Shown: positions 8,421-16,907 of the stretch, piece after piece
Layout: every line of letters starts with the position of its first letter
Position numbering within the stretch: the stretch's first letter is position 1
Made by a program: the position numbers and the translations under genes
Notes under the pieces: model-generated
The model's input: only the letters and a program-made list of their open reading frames with translations
What the model was told of the DNA's origin: nothing
Database searches by the model: none
Origin: Desulfovibrio sp.
Lineage (GTDB): Bacteria; Desulfobacterota; Desulfovibrionia; Desulfovibrionales; Desulfovibrionaceae
NCBI RefSeq assembly: GCF_019422935.1
Contig: NZ_JAHZCJ010000012.1
Location: 1 to 64,000, forward strand
DNA length: 64,000 bases
Direction of reading: 5' to 3'

Positions 8421-8653
8421 CAACCAATTTTACCCAGGGGTGGCTCACACTGGCAGAGGTGGCGGAGTTTCTTCGCGTCTCCCCCACTACGGTACGCCGT
8501 CTCATAACAACCGGCAGGCTACGGGCCAACAACACGTCATGCGCAACAAGGCCGCTCTGGCGCATCCATGAGCAATGGATAGCCGACTACGCTCAAAAAA
8601 CCCCAGAACAAAAGGAAGAAAACAATGCCCCCATGCAGACCGCTGAAGATTGA
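8417..8653 (+). CDS. Excisionase-like HTH protein
   Basis: 78 residues. WLTLAEVAEFLRVSPTTVRRLITTGRLRA and WRIHEQWI form the MerR-like/HTH_17 fold of excisionases. It overlaps the preceding gene by 4 nt and the following recombinase by 29 nt. That layout suggests a dedicated directionality factor for the second recombinase. Confidence 0.8.
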   Translation: MTTNFTQGWLTLAEVAEFLRVSPTTVRRLITTGRLRANNTSCATRPLWRIHEQWIADYAQKTPEQKEENNAPMQTAED

Positions 8654-9269
8654 AGAATGTGCCGCAATGTACAGCGCCTATACTGGCCGCCACAAATTGC
8701 GCAATCAGTGCTTGCACCTGCTCTGCCTTACAAGAGGCCTCCGCATCCATGAGGCTCTTTCCATCAGGGTTTCAGACGTGCTGCAAAACCGGCAGGTGGT
8801 TCAGGCGCTTCAGGTACAGCGCGGCAAGATGAAGCAGGCGGCGCAGGGCCGCACTATCCTGCTGCCAGCACAAACCCGCGAAGCAATCCGGCTTCAGCTG
8901 GATTGGCTGCTCAAGTACGGCCACCTTGGCCCAGATCAGTTTTTATTTCGCAGTCAACTGGGCGACCGGCCCATGCAAGTGGCAGAAGCATGGAAGATTT
9001 TCAATGACGCTGCGAACAAGGCAGGGCTTCGCCGGGACTTGGGAACGTTGGCCACACACAGTTGGCGCAAGACTTTTGCCACAGAAATTTTCTGCGCTGC
9101 CATTGACCGGGTTCAGGCTGGTGAGCGCATTGACCCCATGCGCGAGGTTGCCCGCGCCCTGGGCCATGCGGACATGAAGAACACTGAAAAGTATCTGCCT
9201 GTTGACCCTGAAGTCGCCTTCAAAAACATGCAGATGTTGGAAGCCAGGCACAGCTACGCGCTGCCCTGA
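8625..9269 (+). CDS. Second tyrosine recombinase, catalytic domain only
   Basis: 214 residues with Arg in TRGLRIHEALSIR (about residue 40), HSWRKTFATE, LGHADMKNT and the nucleophile Tyr in KYLPVD. It lacks the arm- and core-binding domains of the integrase at 3669, so it is closer in size to XerC/D-like or phage-encoded short recombinases. It could resolve multimers of a replicating form of the element. Start lies inside the HTH gene; a start at the second Met (SAYTG region) cannot be excluded. Confidence 0.85.
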   Translation: MPPCRPLKIEECAAMYSAYTGRHKLRNQCLHLLCLTRGLRIHEALSIRVSDVLQNRQVVQALQVQRGKMKQAAQGRTILLPAQTREAIRLQLDWLLKYGHLGPDQFLFRSQLGDRPMQVAEAWKIFNDAANKAGLRRDLGTLATHSWRKTFATEIFCAAIDRVQAGERIDPMREVARALGHADMKNTEKYLPVDPEVAFKNMQMLEARHSYALP

Positions 9270-9565
9270 ACACCCCCACTTTTCCACAGGGCAAAACATT
9301 TCTTTTTGAAAAAGAAATGCACCGAGCAATTCAAAAATTCATGAGCATAACTGCAAGAAATAATTCAAAAACATATATGCAAAAAAAGAAATCGAGGTGA
9401 GCAGATACGCGCTGTTCGCATAGGAAGCACCCCTGTGAGCATATAGCGCCATGTAGCGATACAGAAGAAATGAAGCACCAAGTACATGCAGTCTTTTTCC
9501 TTTTTAAAACACCACTTTTCACCATGCTGTTGAAAAACGCCAAAACAACGCTGAAGGAGAACCCC
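9270..9565. other. AT-rich module boundary with perfect palindrome
   Basis: About 300 bases with no gene. 9297-9319 is a perfect palindrome (11-base arms CATTTCTTTTT around one base). It stands at the border between the replication/recombination genes and the ejection-protein genes, exactly where terminase, portal and capsid genes of a podovirus would be expected, so it is the place to look for a deletion junction, an origin or an operator. Confidence 0.55.
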
Positions 9566-9739
9566 ATGAATCCCCAAACGACTATCGAAACTTCCTCCCT
9601 TGCCGATGGCGAAAACAAAGAATCCATCCTTGAGCACACGGCAATGGAGCCAGATACCGCCATGGCCGCTTACCATGAAGGCATGAAGAAAGGGGAAAAG
9701 CATGCGACAGAATTGTGGGACAGTGAGGACAAGCGATGA
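9566..9739 (+). CDS. Small hypothetical protein before ejection genes
   Basis: 57 residues from the ATG at 9566, chosen because GAAGGAGA lies 7 bases upstream; in-frame upstream codons read through the AT-rich gap and look non-coding. Acidic, with an EGMKKGEKHATELW helix at the C-terminus, no known domain. It overlaps the next gene by 4 nt, so it belongs to the virion-protein transcript and may be a scaffold or small structural factor. Confidence 0.6.
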   Translation: MNPQTTIETSSLADGENKESILEHTAMEPDTAMAAYHEGMKKGEKHATELWDSEDKR

Positions 9740-11430
9740 ATATGAATTCGTTTCGCGTCCCCATGAAGCCGGGCGGCGGCATGCCCACCTATCAGCAACA
9801 ACAGCAGTACCCCACGCCCGGAGTGGATACTTCCGCGCGCCTCTCTGACACCGCCGCGCAGATTTACCAACAAGGGGCAGCCCAACAGGCCCAAGGCATG
9901 GAAAAGTTAGGCCAGGGTTTGGAGCAAGCCTCCAAGGCCGGGTATGACCTGTACACTGATTATCAGACCACCCAAGCCAAGGACGCTTGGTTGCAGTACA
10001 AGCAAGGCGCACAAAAGCTGCAAGCCCAACTTGGCTCTTTGTCGGGCAAGGATGCCATAGATGATAAAAACGGCGTCATTGCGCAGATGAAAACATGGAG
10101 GGAGCAGACCAGGGCAGAAGTTGCGGGTAGGCTTGGCGGCATGGCCGCTGGCCTTTTTGACCGTGCAGCATCAGAAACTGACGCCACCTTGGATTCATGG
10201 GCAACAGGCAAGGTACATGCCGAGGGAATCAACTACGGCAATGCCACCAGCAAGGCACAGATTTCCCTTGCCCAAAATCAGGCTTTGGCCGATGCAGCCA
10301 ACCCCGCAGCATTCGGCGCGCAGCTCGGTGTGATTAAGGCCGAACTTGAAAACATTGCACGGCGCAGCGGCTATGATGATGCATGGGTAGAGGCAGGCTT
10401 GCAGGATATACGACAAAAAACGCTTATCCAAGCCATATCTGACAGCATTTCTGGTGAACAGTTGGGAAAAGCAAACAGCATTATCAAAGACTATGCGCCG
10501 TTGCTTGGCGGGCATGTAGATGCATTGCGGGCCAAAGCTGCCGCCAAAGGCCGCGAACTGGAAGCCCGCTCCCGCGCGGATTCGGAAATGCGTTTCGTCG
10601 GCGCTTTTGCCAATGATCCGCTGAAGGGCATCGCCGAAATATCCACGCCTGAAGGAATGGCAAAATACGGCATGGATGCAAAAACCGCCATCAGTGTGCG
10701 CAGCATGCTGCAAACGCAGTGGAGCTTCAACAAAACCGTCGAGAAGCAAAAAAACGACAACTATGTCACCAGCACTGTAAACGGCATTTACTCCACGCTC
10801 ATGGGCGACCCAGACAAGGGAATCGCTCCAGCCCCTGCCAAGGCATACCAGGATTTGCAGAACTCCAACCTCGACGCCATTACAAAAATTGAAATGGGCA
10901 AGAAGCTGGAAGAAGGAACCATCGGCAAAACACGCGACCCCGCCGCCGTGAATGATATGGCCCGGCAGATCGTCAACGGCTCCATAGATTCCGATGCCCC
11001 CATTGATATGATGCTTGCCCAGGGCAAGGCCAGCGTGGGCGATGTGACAATGCTCAAGGGCATGCGCAAGGATATGGACGGCCCGCTGAAGGATTACCTC
11101 AAACGCGCCGACAATCTCATTAAAAATGCATATGCCCGTTCACAGTTTGCCGCAGGCACACCAGAAGCAGCCATCAAGGAAGACCGGGCGCGCAGCCAGC
11201 TCAGCACTGTCATTACCGAGGCATACAAAAAAGGCGGGCCTGAATCCGTGGAAAAGCTGTTCAACAGCGATACGCCCATGTCCATCATGAATAGCAACGC
11301 CATAACCGTTGACGATGCCTTGAGCAACGTGAACAGAGTTATCAGTGCTGGTGGGGCTGGCAAAGAGAAAAAGCCCAAAGAGGGTATTGCAGACAACTTA
11401 AAGCGCAATCCTATCGGAGGGGCAGAATGA
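9736..11430 (+). CDS. Phage internal virion/ejection-type protein
   Basis: 564 residues, Ala/Gln/Lys rich and almost wholly helical, with a Gln-rich N-terminus (YQQQQQYP) and long coiled stretches at residues 50-130 and 140-300. It has the size, composition and place of the internal core proteins that podoviruses eject with their DNA, and the next gene overlaps it by 4 nt. No enzymatic motif seen. The element lacks capsid and tail genes, so this protein would have to be packed in another phage's particle, or is a leftover. Family call rests on composition and neighbour. Confidence 0.6.
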   Translation: MNMNSFRVPMKPGGGMPTYQQQQQYPTPGVDTSARLSDTAAQIYQQGAAQQAQGMEKLGQGLEQASKAGYDLYTDYQTTQAKDAWLQYKQGAQKLQAQLGSLSGKDAIDDKNGVIAQMKTWREQTRAEVAGRLGGMAAGLFDRAASETDATLDSWATGKVHAEGINYGNATSKAQISLAQNQALADAANPAAFGAQLGVIKAELENIARRSGYDDAWVEAGLQDIRQKTLIQAISDSISGEQLGKANSIIKDYAPLLGGHVDALRAKAAAKGRELEARSRADSEMRFVGAFANDPLKGIAEISTPEGMAKYGMDAKTAISVRSMLQTQWSFNKTVEKQKNDNYVTSTVNGIYSTLMGDPDKGIAPAPAKAYQDLQNSNLDAITKIEMGKKLEEGTIGKTRDPAAVNDMARQIVNGSIDSDAPIDMMLAQGKASVGDVTMLKGMRKDMDGPLKDYLKRADNLIKNAYARSQFAAGTPEAAIKEDRARSQLSTVITEAYKKGGPESVEKLFNSDTPMSIMNSNAITVDDALSNVNRVISAGGAGKEKKPKEGIADNLKRNPIGGAE

Positions 11431-14400
11431 GCCAGCAACTTGAGCAGCCAAAGGGAAATCAAGACTTCTATCTTGAACTGCGCACTCGTGGATATTCTGA
11501 CCAAGAAATTCAGGACTACATGCGCCCCCATTTAACAGATCGCGGCTTCTCTGACCAAGAAATAAACTCCTATTTCAAGGGCTATGATCCCGTTTCCATG
11601 CTGGATGCCATTCAATACGGCTTCCAGGGGTCAGTTACGGGCCTTGCCTCGCGCGAAAAGCTGCCGGACAGCCTTACCCCACAGCAGGTTTCCCAGATGT
11701 CCACCATGCAGCGCGTGGGCATGCAGGTGGGTACACTAGCAGGTGACATGCCTACCCTGGCCGCTGGCGCTGCTGCGGGCTTGCTTGGCGGCCCAGCTGC
11801 GCCCGTCAGCGTTCCGGCTTCGGCGATGGCGCTCACAGAGGGAACGCGCGCCTATTACATGGAGCAGATCAAGAACGGCGATGTGCGGTCTTCAGAGGAA
11901 TTTTTGCGCCGGTCTGGCGCTGTTCTCGGCTCTGCGGCCAAAGGCGCAGTCATAGGTGGGCTTACGGGCGGCGCGGGCGTTGTTGCTGGCCGTGGGGCCG
12001 CAATGCTTGGTGCAACGACTGGCATGCAGACTGCGGCAAGCCTGACAGCAGAAACAGCTACCATGCCCACCACCGCCGCAGGAATAGAAGGACGGTTGCC
12101 AGAGCCTCACGAATTTGTTGACGCCGCTATTCTTGTGGGAGGTATACACGCTGCGGGAGGCCTCCGCCACGTCCCCGAAGTGGTTCCCAAGCTGCGGGAC
12201 ATTTATGCGAAAACGGGCAAGGACCCCATTGCCGTTGCCCAGGCGGCTGAAACTGACCCGACAGTCAGACAGGATATACTTTCCATCAACCGGGATATTC
12301 CGCAGGCCATAGCTGAAGAGATCGCCGCCAAGCGCCCGCAAGACATCAAGCCCGAATCTGAGACAGAAAGCAGCGCTCCAACCACTCCAACCGCTGCAAG
12401 CGATGAAGGCGCACTTCAGAGCGCAGGCAGTGGAACACACATCCCCATTGCTGAAGACAAGCCCGTTATGCCCGAAGGCGAATTGAGCAGGGCCGCTGCT
12501 GTGCCGCTTTCTGACGTGGTGCAATCGTTGGCTGACGCGCTTGAAGTGCCAATCCGCACGGGCAAAATGGGGCCATCTGGCAGGGACGCCGAGGGCATTT
12601 ACAAGGTCACGCCCGAAGTGATCAGGACGCGCACCGCCAACGACGTGGCCACCGTTGTGCATGAGGCTGGCCACCACATCCAAAAGCAGCTTTTTGGTGA
12701 TATTTCAGCCGCCCCGTTGCGGGCATTTCGTGATGAACTTGCCCCCATTGCCACCCAGCCACGCGCGGGACAGTCTGCATTGCCCGAAGGCTTCGCGGAG
12801 TTCGTGGCAAAATATGTGGTCAACCCCGATGAAGCCAAGGCCGTTGCTCCCCGCTTCTATGAGCACTTTGAAAAGACGCTTTCAGAGCGCGCCCCAGAAT
12901 TCGGCACGGCGCTTTTAAACGCGCGTGAAGCGGTCAAACGCTGGGCAGACCAGCCAGCCGCCCAGGAAGTCCTTTCACATATCAGCATTGAAGGTCGTGA
13001 GAGTGAGGGGCTTATTTCGCGCCTCCTTTCTAAGGACACTTGGGATACTCTCTACACCAATTTTGTTGACCGTCTGTATCCTCTGAAAAAAGCCACAGAT
13101 ATTCTTGCTGAAGGCAAGGAACTGCCAGCGGACATGAACCCCTACACCCTGGCCCGCACGTTTGCGGGGGCCAAGGGCAAGGCCACGCACTTTATTGAGC
13201 GTTCCCCGTTCACTTATGGCACATGGGAGAACGTGGGCAAGCCCCTGGCAGAAACCCTGCGGGCCGTGGACAATCTGGACGAATTCAGGGCTTTCCTTGT
13301 TTCCAGGCGAGGCCTTGAGCTTGAAAGCCGGGGCATCAAGTCTGGCATTCGCCCTGAAGCCATGCGCGCAACCGCTGAGAGGCTGGGTGAAAAATACGAG
13401 CCTCTGGCCCGCGAACTGGATGAATACCAGAACCATGTTGTGAATTACCTGGTGGATTCTGGAATGCTCAGCGCGGAAACGGCGGCCGCCATGCGGGAAA
13501 TGAATCAAAACTATGTCCCGTTCTTCCGCGTCATGGAAAATGCCGGCGGATTCCTCGGAAGCGGGAAGTCGCTCACTGGTCGCAACCCTATCCGACGCGT
13601 CAAGGGCAGCGGGCGCGATATTATTGACCCGCTGGAATCCATCATCAAGAACACCTACGCCATGATTGAAGCGGCGGAAAAGAACGGCATTGGCCGCGCC
13701 CTCACAGACCTTGCCAGCAAAACCGATGGCGCGGGCTGGCTGGTGGAAAAATTACCCACGCCGAAAGCAGCGGTGCAGGTCAGGGCTGAAGACGTGAGCA
13801 AGGCTTTCATTGATTCCCTTGGCCCAATCAGCCCCAGCATAAAGGATTCAATTAAAGCCTTGGCTGAATCTGCTGACATGGGCGAAATGCTCACGTTCTG
13901 GCAGAACGCCGCCACGCTGGACAAAAAAAGCCAGATCGCCGTTTTCCGCGATGGAAAGCGCGAAGTGTATCAGGTGGCCCCAGAGATTGCCGAAGTCATG
14001 AACGGCCTGAGTACTGAAACCATTCCTTTGCTGGTAAAACTAATCTCCATTCCGGCAAAGATGCTGCGAGCTGGCGCCACGCTTACGCCGGACTTTATGG
14101 TTCGTAACCTCATCCGTGATGCCGTTTCTACAGGCGTTCTTTCCCGCACAGGCTTCATCCCCGGCTTGGACACGGCCAAAGGGTTGAAACGCGCTGTGGC
14201 AAAGGACAAGTTCTATTGGGATTGGGTGAAGGCTGGCGGAGATCAGGCCAGCCTTGTGAGCATGGACAGAACAACACTTCAAACAACGCTCAAAGACATT
14301 ACGGCCACCGGCTACACTGAGCGCGTTTGGAACGTGGTCAAGAATCCTTTGGAGCTGCTGCGCCTTGGCTCGGAACTTTCAGAAAAAATGACCCGCCTGG

Positions 14401-15638
14401 GCGAGTTCGGCAAGGCCACAGAGAAACACGGCAACGACAAGGCCGGATTGATGCAGGCCGCCTATGAATCGCGGGATATTATGGACTTTTCGCGCCGGGG
14501 CAAGTTGACGGCCTCGTTCAACCTCATAACCGCCTTTTTCAATGCCAGCATGCAAGGGCTGGACAGAACGGCTCGCGGGGCCGTGGAAAACCCCAGGCGC
14601 TTTCTTGTGCGCACGGCTCTGTTCATTGGCATTCCGTCCATACTCAACGCCATTAACAACTATGGAGACAAGAACGTTGCCGAGGTTCCGCGCGCCCAAA
14701 GGGATATGTTCTGGATTACACCTATCGGGCAAGGAGAGAACAAGGTTCTCTTGCGCATTCCCAAGCCTTTTGAACAAGGCGTCATGTTCGGCTCAACGCT
14801 AGAGCGGGCTACGGAATTCATTCTCGACGCGGCACATGACAAGTACGGCAGTATTGATAAGGCCAGACAGGAGGCCTTCAGGGGGCTTGGCAAGTCTATG
14901 TTCGATGTTTCTGCACCCAACCTTGTACCGACTGCCTTCGCCCCGGTGATTGAAGCCTTTGCAAACAGGTCGCTGCCCTTTGACCGGCCTATCATTCCCA
15001 AGAACAGAGAAGGCTTGCTGCCGGAATACCAGTACACCCCCAGCACTACGGAACTGACAAAGGCTCTTTCAAGCTTTGTCGGCGCGTTGCCGCCAGTGGG
15101 AGAAATGAACACATTCTCTCCTGCCCGCGCGGAAAACTATATTCGCGGCTGGACGGGCGGCATGGGCATGTATGCCCTTCAGTTGGTCGATGCCATGGCC
15201 CGCAAAGCTGGGGTTGTTAATGATCCCGTAAAGCCCGCCGCCACGCTGGCAGATATTCCCTTTGTACGGGCTTTCGTGATTCGCCATCCAAGTATGGGGG
15301 CAGAGAGTATTCAGCGGTTCTTTGACCACTATGAAGAATCCACCAGCTATCTGAAGACCATTAACGCCCTGGGCAGGGACTTCAAATACAATGACGTGGC
15401 CAACCTACTGCCCTATTCCGTCTATCAGGCAATGGACGCGCCGCATAAGGCTTTGTCTGAGATTACAAAGGCCATTGACCTCATAAACAAAATTCCGAGC
15501 ATGACGCCTGACGAGAAGCGCCAGCAAATAGACAGCCTGTACCTTCACGCCATCGAGGTGGCCAAGTTTGGCAACATGGTGTTTGAAGCTTTGCAGCCGG
15601 ATATTGAGCGGCTCAAGCAGCGGGCGGAAGGGAAATAA
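11427..15638 (+). CDS. Giant polyvalent (LPD38-like) virion protein with HEAGH protease motif
   Basis: 1403 residues. Residues 15-55 hold two copies of an RG(Y/F)SDQEI motif; residues 95-205 are Ala/Gly-rich and hydrophobic, a likely membrane-active part; HEAGHH at 412-417 is a zincin-type zinc motif; from about 500 to 1250 the sequence (EYQNHVVNYLVDSGML, NYVPFFR, TPDFMVRNLIRDAV, ARGAVENPRRF) looks like the LPD38 domain of polyvalent proteins. Polyvalent proteins are packed in virions and enter the cell with the DNA, where their domains counter host defences or remodel the cell. Intact, GC-rich, no frameshift. Confident as a phage ejected protein, less so on domain limits. Confidence 0.75.
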   Translation: MSQQLEQPKGNQDFYLELRTRGYSDQEIQDYMRPHLTDRGFSDQEINSYFKGYDPVSMLDAIQYGFQGSVTGLASREKLPDSLTPQQVSQMSTMQRVGMQVGTLAGDMPTLAAGAAAGLLGGPAAPVSVPASAMALTEGTRAYYMEQIKNGDVRSSEEFLRRSGAVLGSAAKGAVIGGLTGGAGVVAGRGAAMLGATTGMQTAASLTAETATMPTTAAGIEGRLPEPHEFVDAAILVGGIHAAGGLRHVPEVVPKLRDIYAKTGKDPIAVAQAAETDPTVRQDILSINRDIPQAIAEEIAAKRPQDIKPESETESSAPTTPTAASDEGALQSAGSGTHIPIAEDKPVMPEGELSRAAAVPLSDVVQSLADALEVPIRTGKMGPSGRDAEGIYKVTPEVIRTRTANDVATVVHEAGHHIQKQLFGDISAAPLRAFRDELAPIATQPRAGQSALPEGFAEFVAKYVVNPDEAKAVAPRFYEHFEKTLSERAPEFGTALLNAREAVKRWADQPAAQEVLSHISIEGRESEGLISRLLSKDTWDTLYTNFVDRLYPLKKATDILAEGKELPADMNPYTLARTFAGAKGKATHFIERSPFTYGTWENVGKPLAETLRAVDNLDEFRAFLVSRRGLELESRGIKSGIRPEAMRATAERLGEKYEPLARELDEYQNHVVNYLVDSGMLSAETAAAMREMNQNYVPFFRVMENAGGFLGSGKSLTGRNPIRRVKGSGRDIIDPLESIIKNTYAMIEAAEKNGIGRALTDLASKTDGAGWLVEKLPTPKAAVQVRAEDVSKAFIDSLGPISPSIKDSIKALAESADMGEMLTFWQNAATLDKKSQIAVFRDGKREVYQVAPEIAEVMNGLSTETIPLLVKLISIPAKMLRAGATLTPDFMVRNLIRDAVSTGVLSRTGFIPGLDTAKGLKRAVAKDKFYWDWVKAGGDQASLVSMDRTTLQTTLKDITATGYTERVWNVVKNPLELLRLGSELSEKMTRLGEFGKATEKHGNDKAGLMQAAYESRDIMDFSRRGKLTASFNLITAFFNASMQGLDRTARGAVENPRRFLVRTALFIGIPSILNAINNYGDKNVAEVPRAQRDMFWITPIGQGENKVLLRIPKPFEQGVMFGSTLERATEFILDAAHDKYGSIDKARQEAFRGLGKSMFDVSAPNLVPTAFAPVIEAFANRSLPFDRPIIPKNREGLLPEYQYTPSTTELTKALSSFVGALPPVGEMNTFSPARAENYIRGWTGGMGMYALQLVDAMARKAGVVNDPVKPAATLADIPFVRAFVIRHPSMGAESIQRFFDHYEESTSYLKTINALGRDFKYNDVANLLPYSVYQAMDAPHKALSEITKAIDLINKIPSMTPDEKRQQIDSLYLHAIEVAKFGNMVFEALQPDIERLKQRAEGK

Positions 15639-15995
15639 TCAGTTGAGCAGGTTATCAACTATCTTGCCGTGATCGTCCAGGCGCTTCAGTTCCTCGCTGT
15701 GGTAGTTTGGATCAAACAGGCTGAAGTACTTGATTATGTCCTGACCTGAAAAACTTGCCTTCTCTAAAATGGGGCGCATGAATTCACGGATTTCAGAATC
15801 TGAAAAGCCTCGATCCCGCAGCTCACTATAAACCCCGCTCTTGTAGTCCATTTCCGTGGCGGCAAGTTTTGTTGCAGCATCGCTGACAACTAGGGCTGCA
15901 ATCCGCGCGTCTGAAGCGTCCCCAAACGCATGGAGATCAGGGATTACAACGATCAGCAGCACGGCAAGGAGCAGACAAAATGAGAGCTTTCGCAT
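15639..15995 (-). CDS. Small secreted/membrane protein sharing the polyvalent N-terminal motif
   Basis: 118 residues from the ATG at 15995; a longer start at 16040 is possible, and neither has a strong ribosome site. The N-terminus is a signal peptide or membrane anchor (KLSFCLLLAVLLIVVIPDLHAFG). Residues 56-96 align without gaps to residues 15-55 of the 1403-residue polyvalent protein with 22 identical positions, including RG(F)SDxEI, MRP and YF...DP. It is convergent with that gene and their stop codons abut. A docking partner, immunity factor or cell-envelope anchor for the ejected protein are all possible. Confidence 0.65.
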   Translation of the reverse strand: MRKLSFCLLLAVLLIVVIPDLHAFGDASDARIAALVVSDAATKLAATEMDYKSGVYSELRDRGFSDSEIREFMRPILEKASFSGQDIIKYFSLFDPNYHSEELKRLDDHGKIVDNLLN

Positions 15996-16040
15996 TTTGC
16001 AAGCATACTGAGCCTGCCATGCGGAAGCAAGCAGATGCAA

Positions 16041-16068
16041 AGAGGGCTGGGAGTTACCCCAGCCCTCT
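16041..16068 (-). terminator. Hairpin terminator
   Basis: An 11-bp GC-rich stem (16041-16051 with 16058-16068), followed on the minus strand by a short T-rich stretch (CTTTGC). It lies after the 97-residue gene and would end that transcript before the secreted-protein gene. Confidence 0.55.
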
Positions 16069-16110
16069 TCGTGTATCCATTATATTCGTTTCAGTCATAT
16101 GCTTTAAATA

Positions 16111-16404
16111 TTATTCTTTTATTAAATCTTTAATCTCTATGCTCAATAGATCAAATTTGTCTACCTCATATTTTAAAATATGCGTTATATCTTTGAGTAC
16201 CAATGCAATTGAGTGTATTTGAATTTCATCGCTCACCAATTTATCTGACTCGTTCTCTGAGAATGACTGAATAAGCTGTAGACGGAGTAACATATCATAA
16301 ATTGAGTCTGAAAATTCGTCTAATTTTCTACATACCGTAGCTGCTTCTTCAGATTTAACAGACTTGTACTTTTCGATATTTTCATGCACTCTAGTTTCAA
16401 CCAT
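16111..16404 (-). CDS. Small helical hypothetical protein
   Basis: 97 residues from the ATG at 16404, preferred because AGAGGTG lies upstream; the upstream frame runs over the previous gene's end. Charged and helical (MVETRVHENIEKYKSV), AT-rich, no known motif. It is downstream of the HTH gene on the same strand and separated from it by a 9-bp hairpin (16434-16442 with 16459-16467). Confidence 0.55.
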   Translation of the reverse strand: MVETRVHENIEKYKSVKSEEAATVCRKLDEFSDSIYDMLLRLQLIQSFSENESDKLVSDEIQIHSIALVLKDITHILKYEVDKFDLLSIEIKDLIKE

Positions 16405-16433
16405 AATAGCACCTCTATTGTGCTTTGCGGTTA

Positions 16434-16467
16434 GGCCCAGCAGGATTTCGTAGCTCCTTGCTGGGCC
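16434..16467 (-). terminator. Hairpin between HTH gene and helical ORF
   Basis: Stem GGCCCAGCA/TGCTGGGCC with a 16-base loop, lying just after the HTH stop at 16473. There is no T-run, so it is more likely a partial attenuator or mRNA-stabilising element than a full terminator. Confidence 0.4.
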
Positions 16468-16472
16468 GTCTC

Positions 16473-16685
16473 TTATTCCTCGCCATTGTCCAGAGCCTGT
16501 GCTGCATTGCCAGTTGCAAGCCATGCTTTGACCGCATCAGGATCAATTCTCCAACTCCGCCCAACTTTTCTTGCGGGCAATCCGTCCTGAAGAGCCAGAA
16601 AGATGGTTTTACGATCAATGCGCAAAGCCTCCGCGCACTCTTCGACGGTCATACCTATGTGCGGCCAGTTTATTTTTTCAACCAT
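16473..16685 (-). CDS. Excisionase-family HTH protein
   Basis: 70 residues. GMTVEECAEALRIDRKTIFLALQDGLPARKVGRSWRIDPDAVKAWL is the HTH_17/MerR-like excisionase fold: it would bind DNA as a small winged-helix protein. GGTGGAG precedes the ATG. It is divergent from the serine recombinase (222-base gap with promoter and operator-like palindrome) and is likely its regulator or directionality factor. Confidence 0.85.
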   Translation of the reverse strand: MVEKINWPHIGMTVEECAEALRIDRKTIFLALQDGLPARKVGRSWRIDPDAVKAWLATGNAAQALDNGEE

Positions 16686-16848
16686 AGCTCCACCAAAAAC
16701 TTAAAAGGAATTTAATTGGAACTTATTCGGAACTAATAATTCCGTCAAGTCCGGTCCATACAAACAAAATGTCAATTTTGAGTATAGTCTAAATGGACAG
16801 CAAGCTTCCGCACAAAAAGTGTCAAAATAGGGTTGTAAAAATAATTTA

Positions 16849-16877
16849 TTGACATAATCAAATTTGATTCTTAGATT
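16849..16877 (+). promoter_or_regulatory. Serine recombinase promoter with palindromic operator
   Basis: TTGACA (16849-16854), 17-base spacer, TAGATT (16872-16877). The spacer contains a perfect 14-base palindrome, AATCAAATTTGATT (16856-16869), so a dimeric repressor bound there would cover the promoter; the divergent HTH protein or the recombinase itself are candidates. Nearby GTGTCAAAAT and TGTCAATTTT words may be recombinase sites. Confidence 0.6.
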
Positions 16878-16907
16878 CTAATTAGACACTTTATAGGAGA
16901 AAACCCC

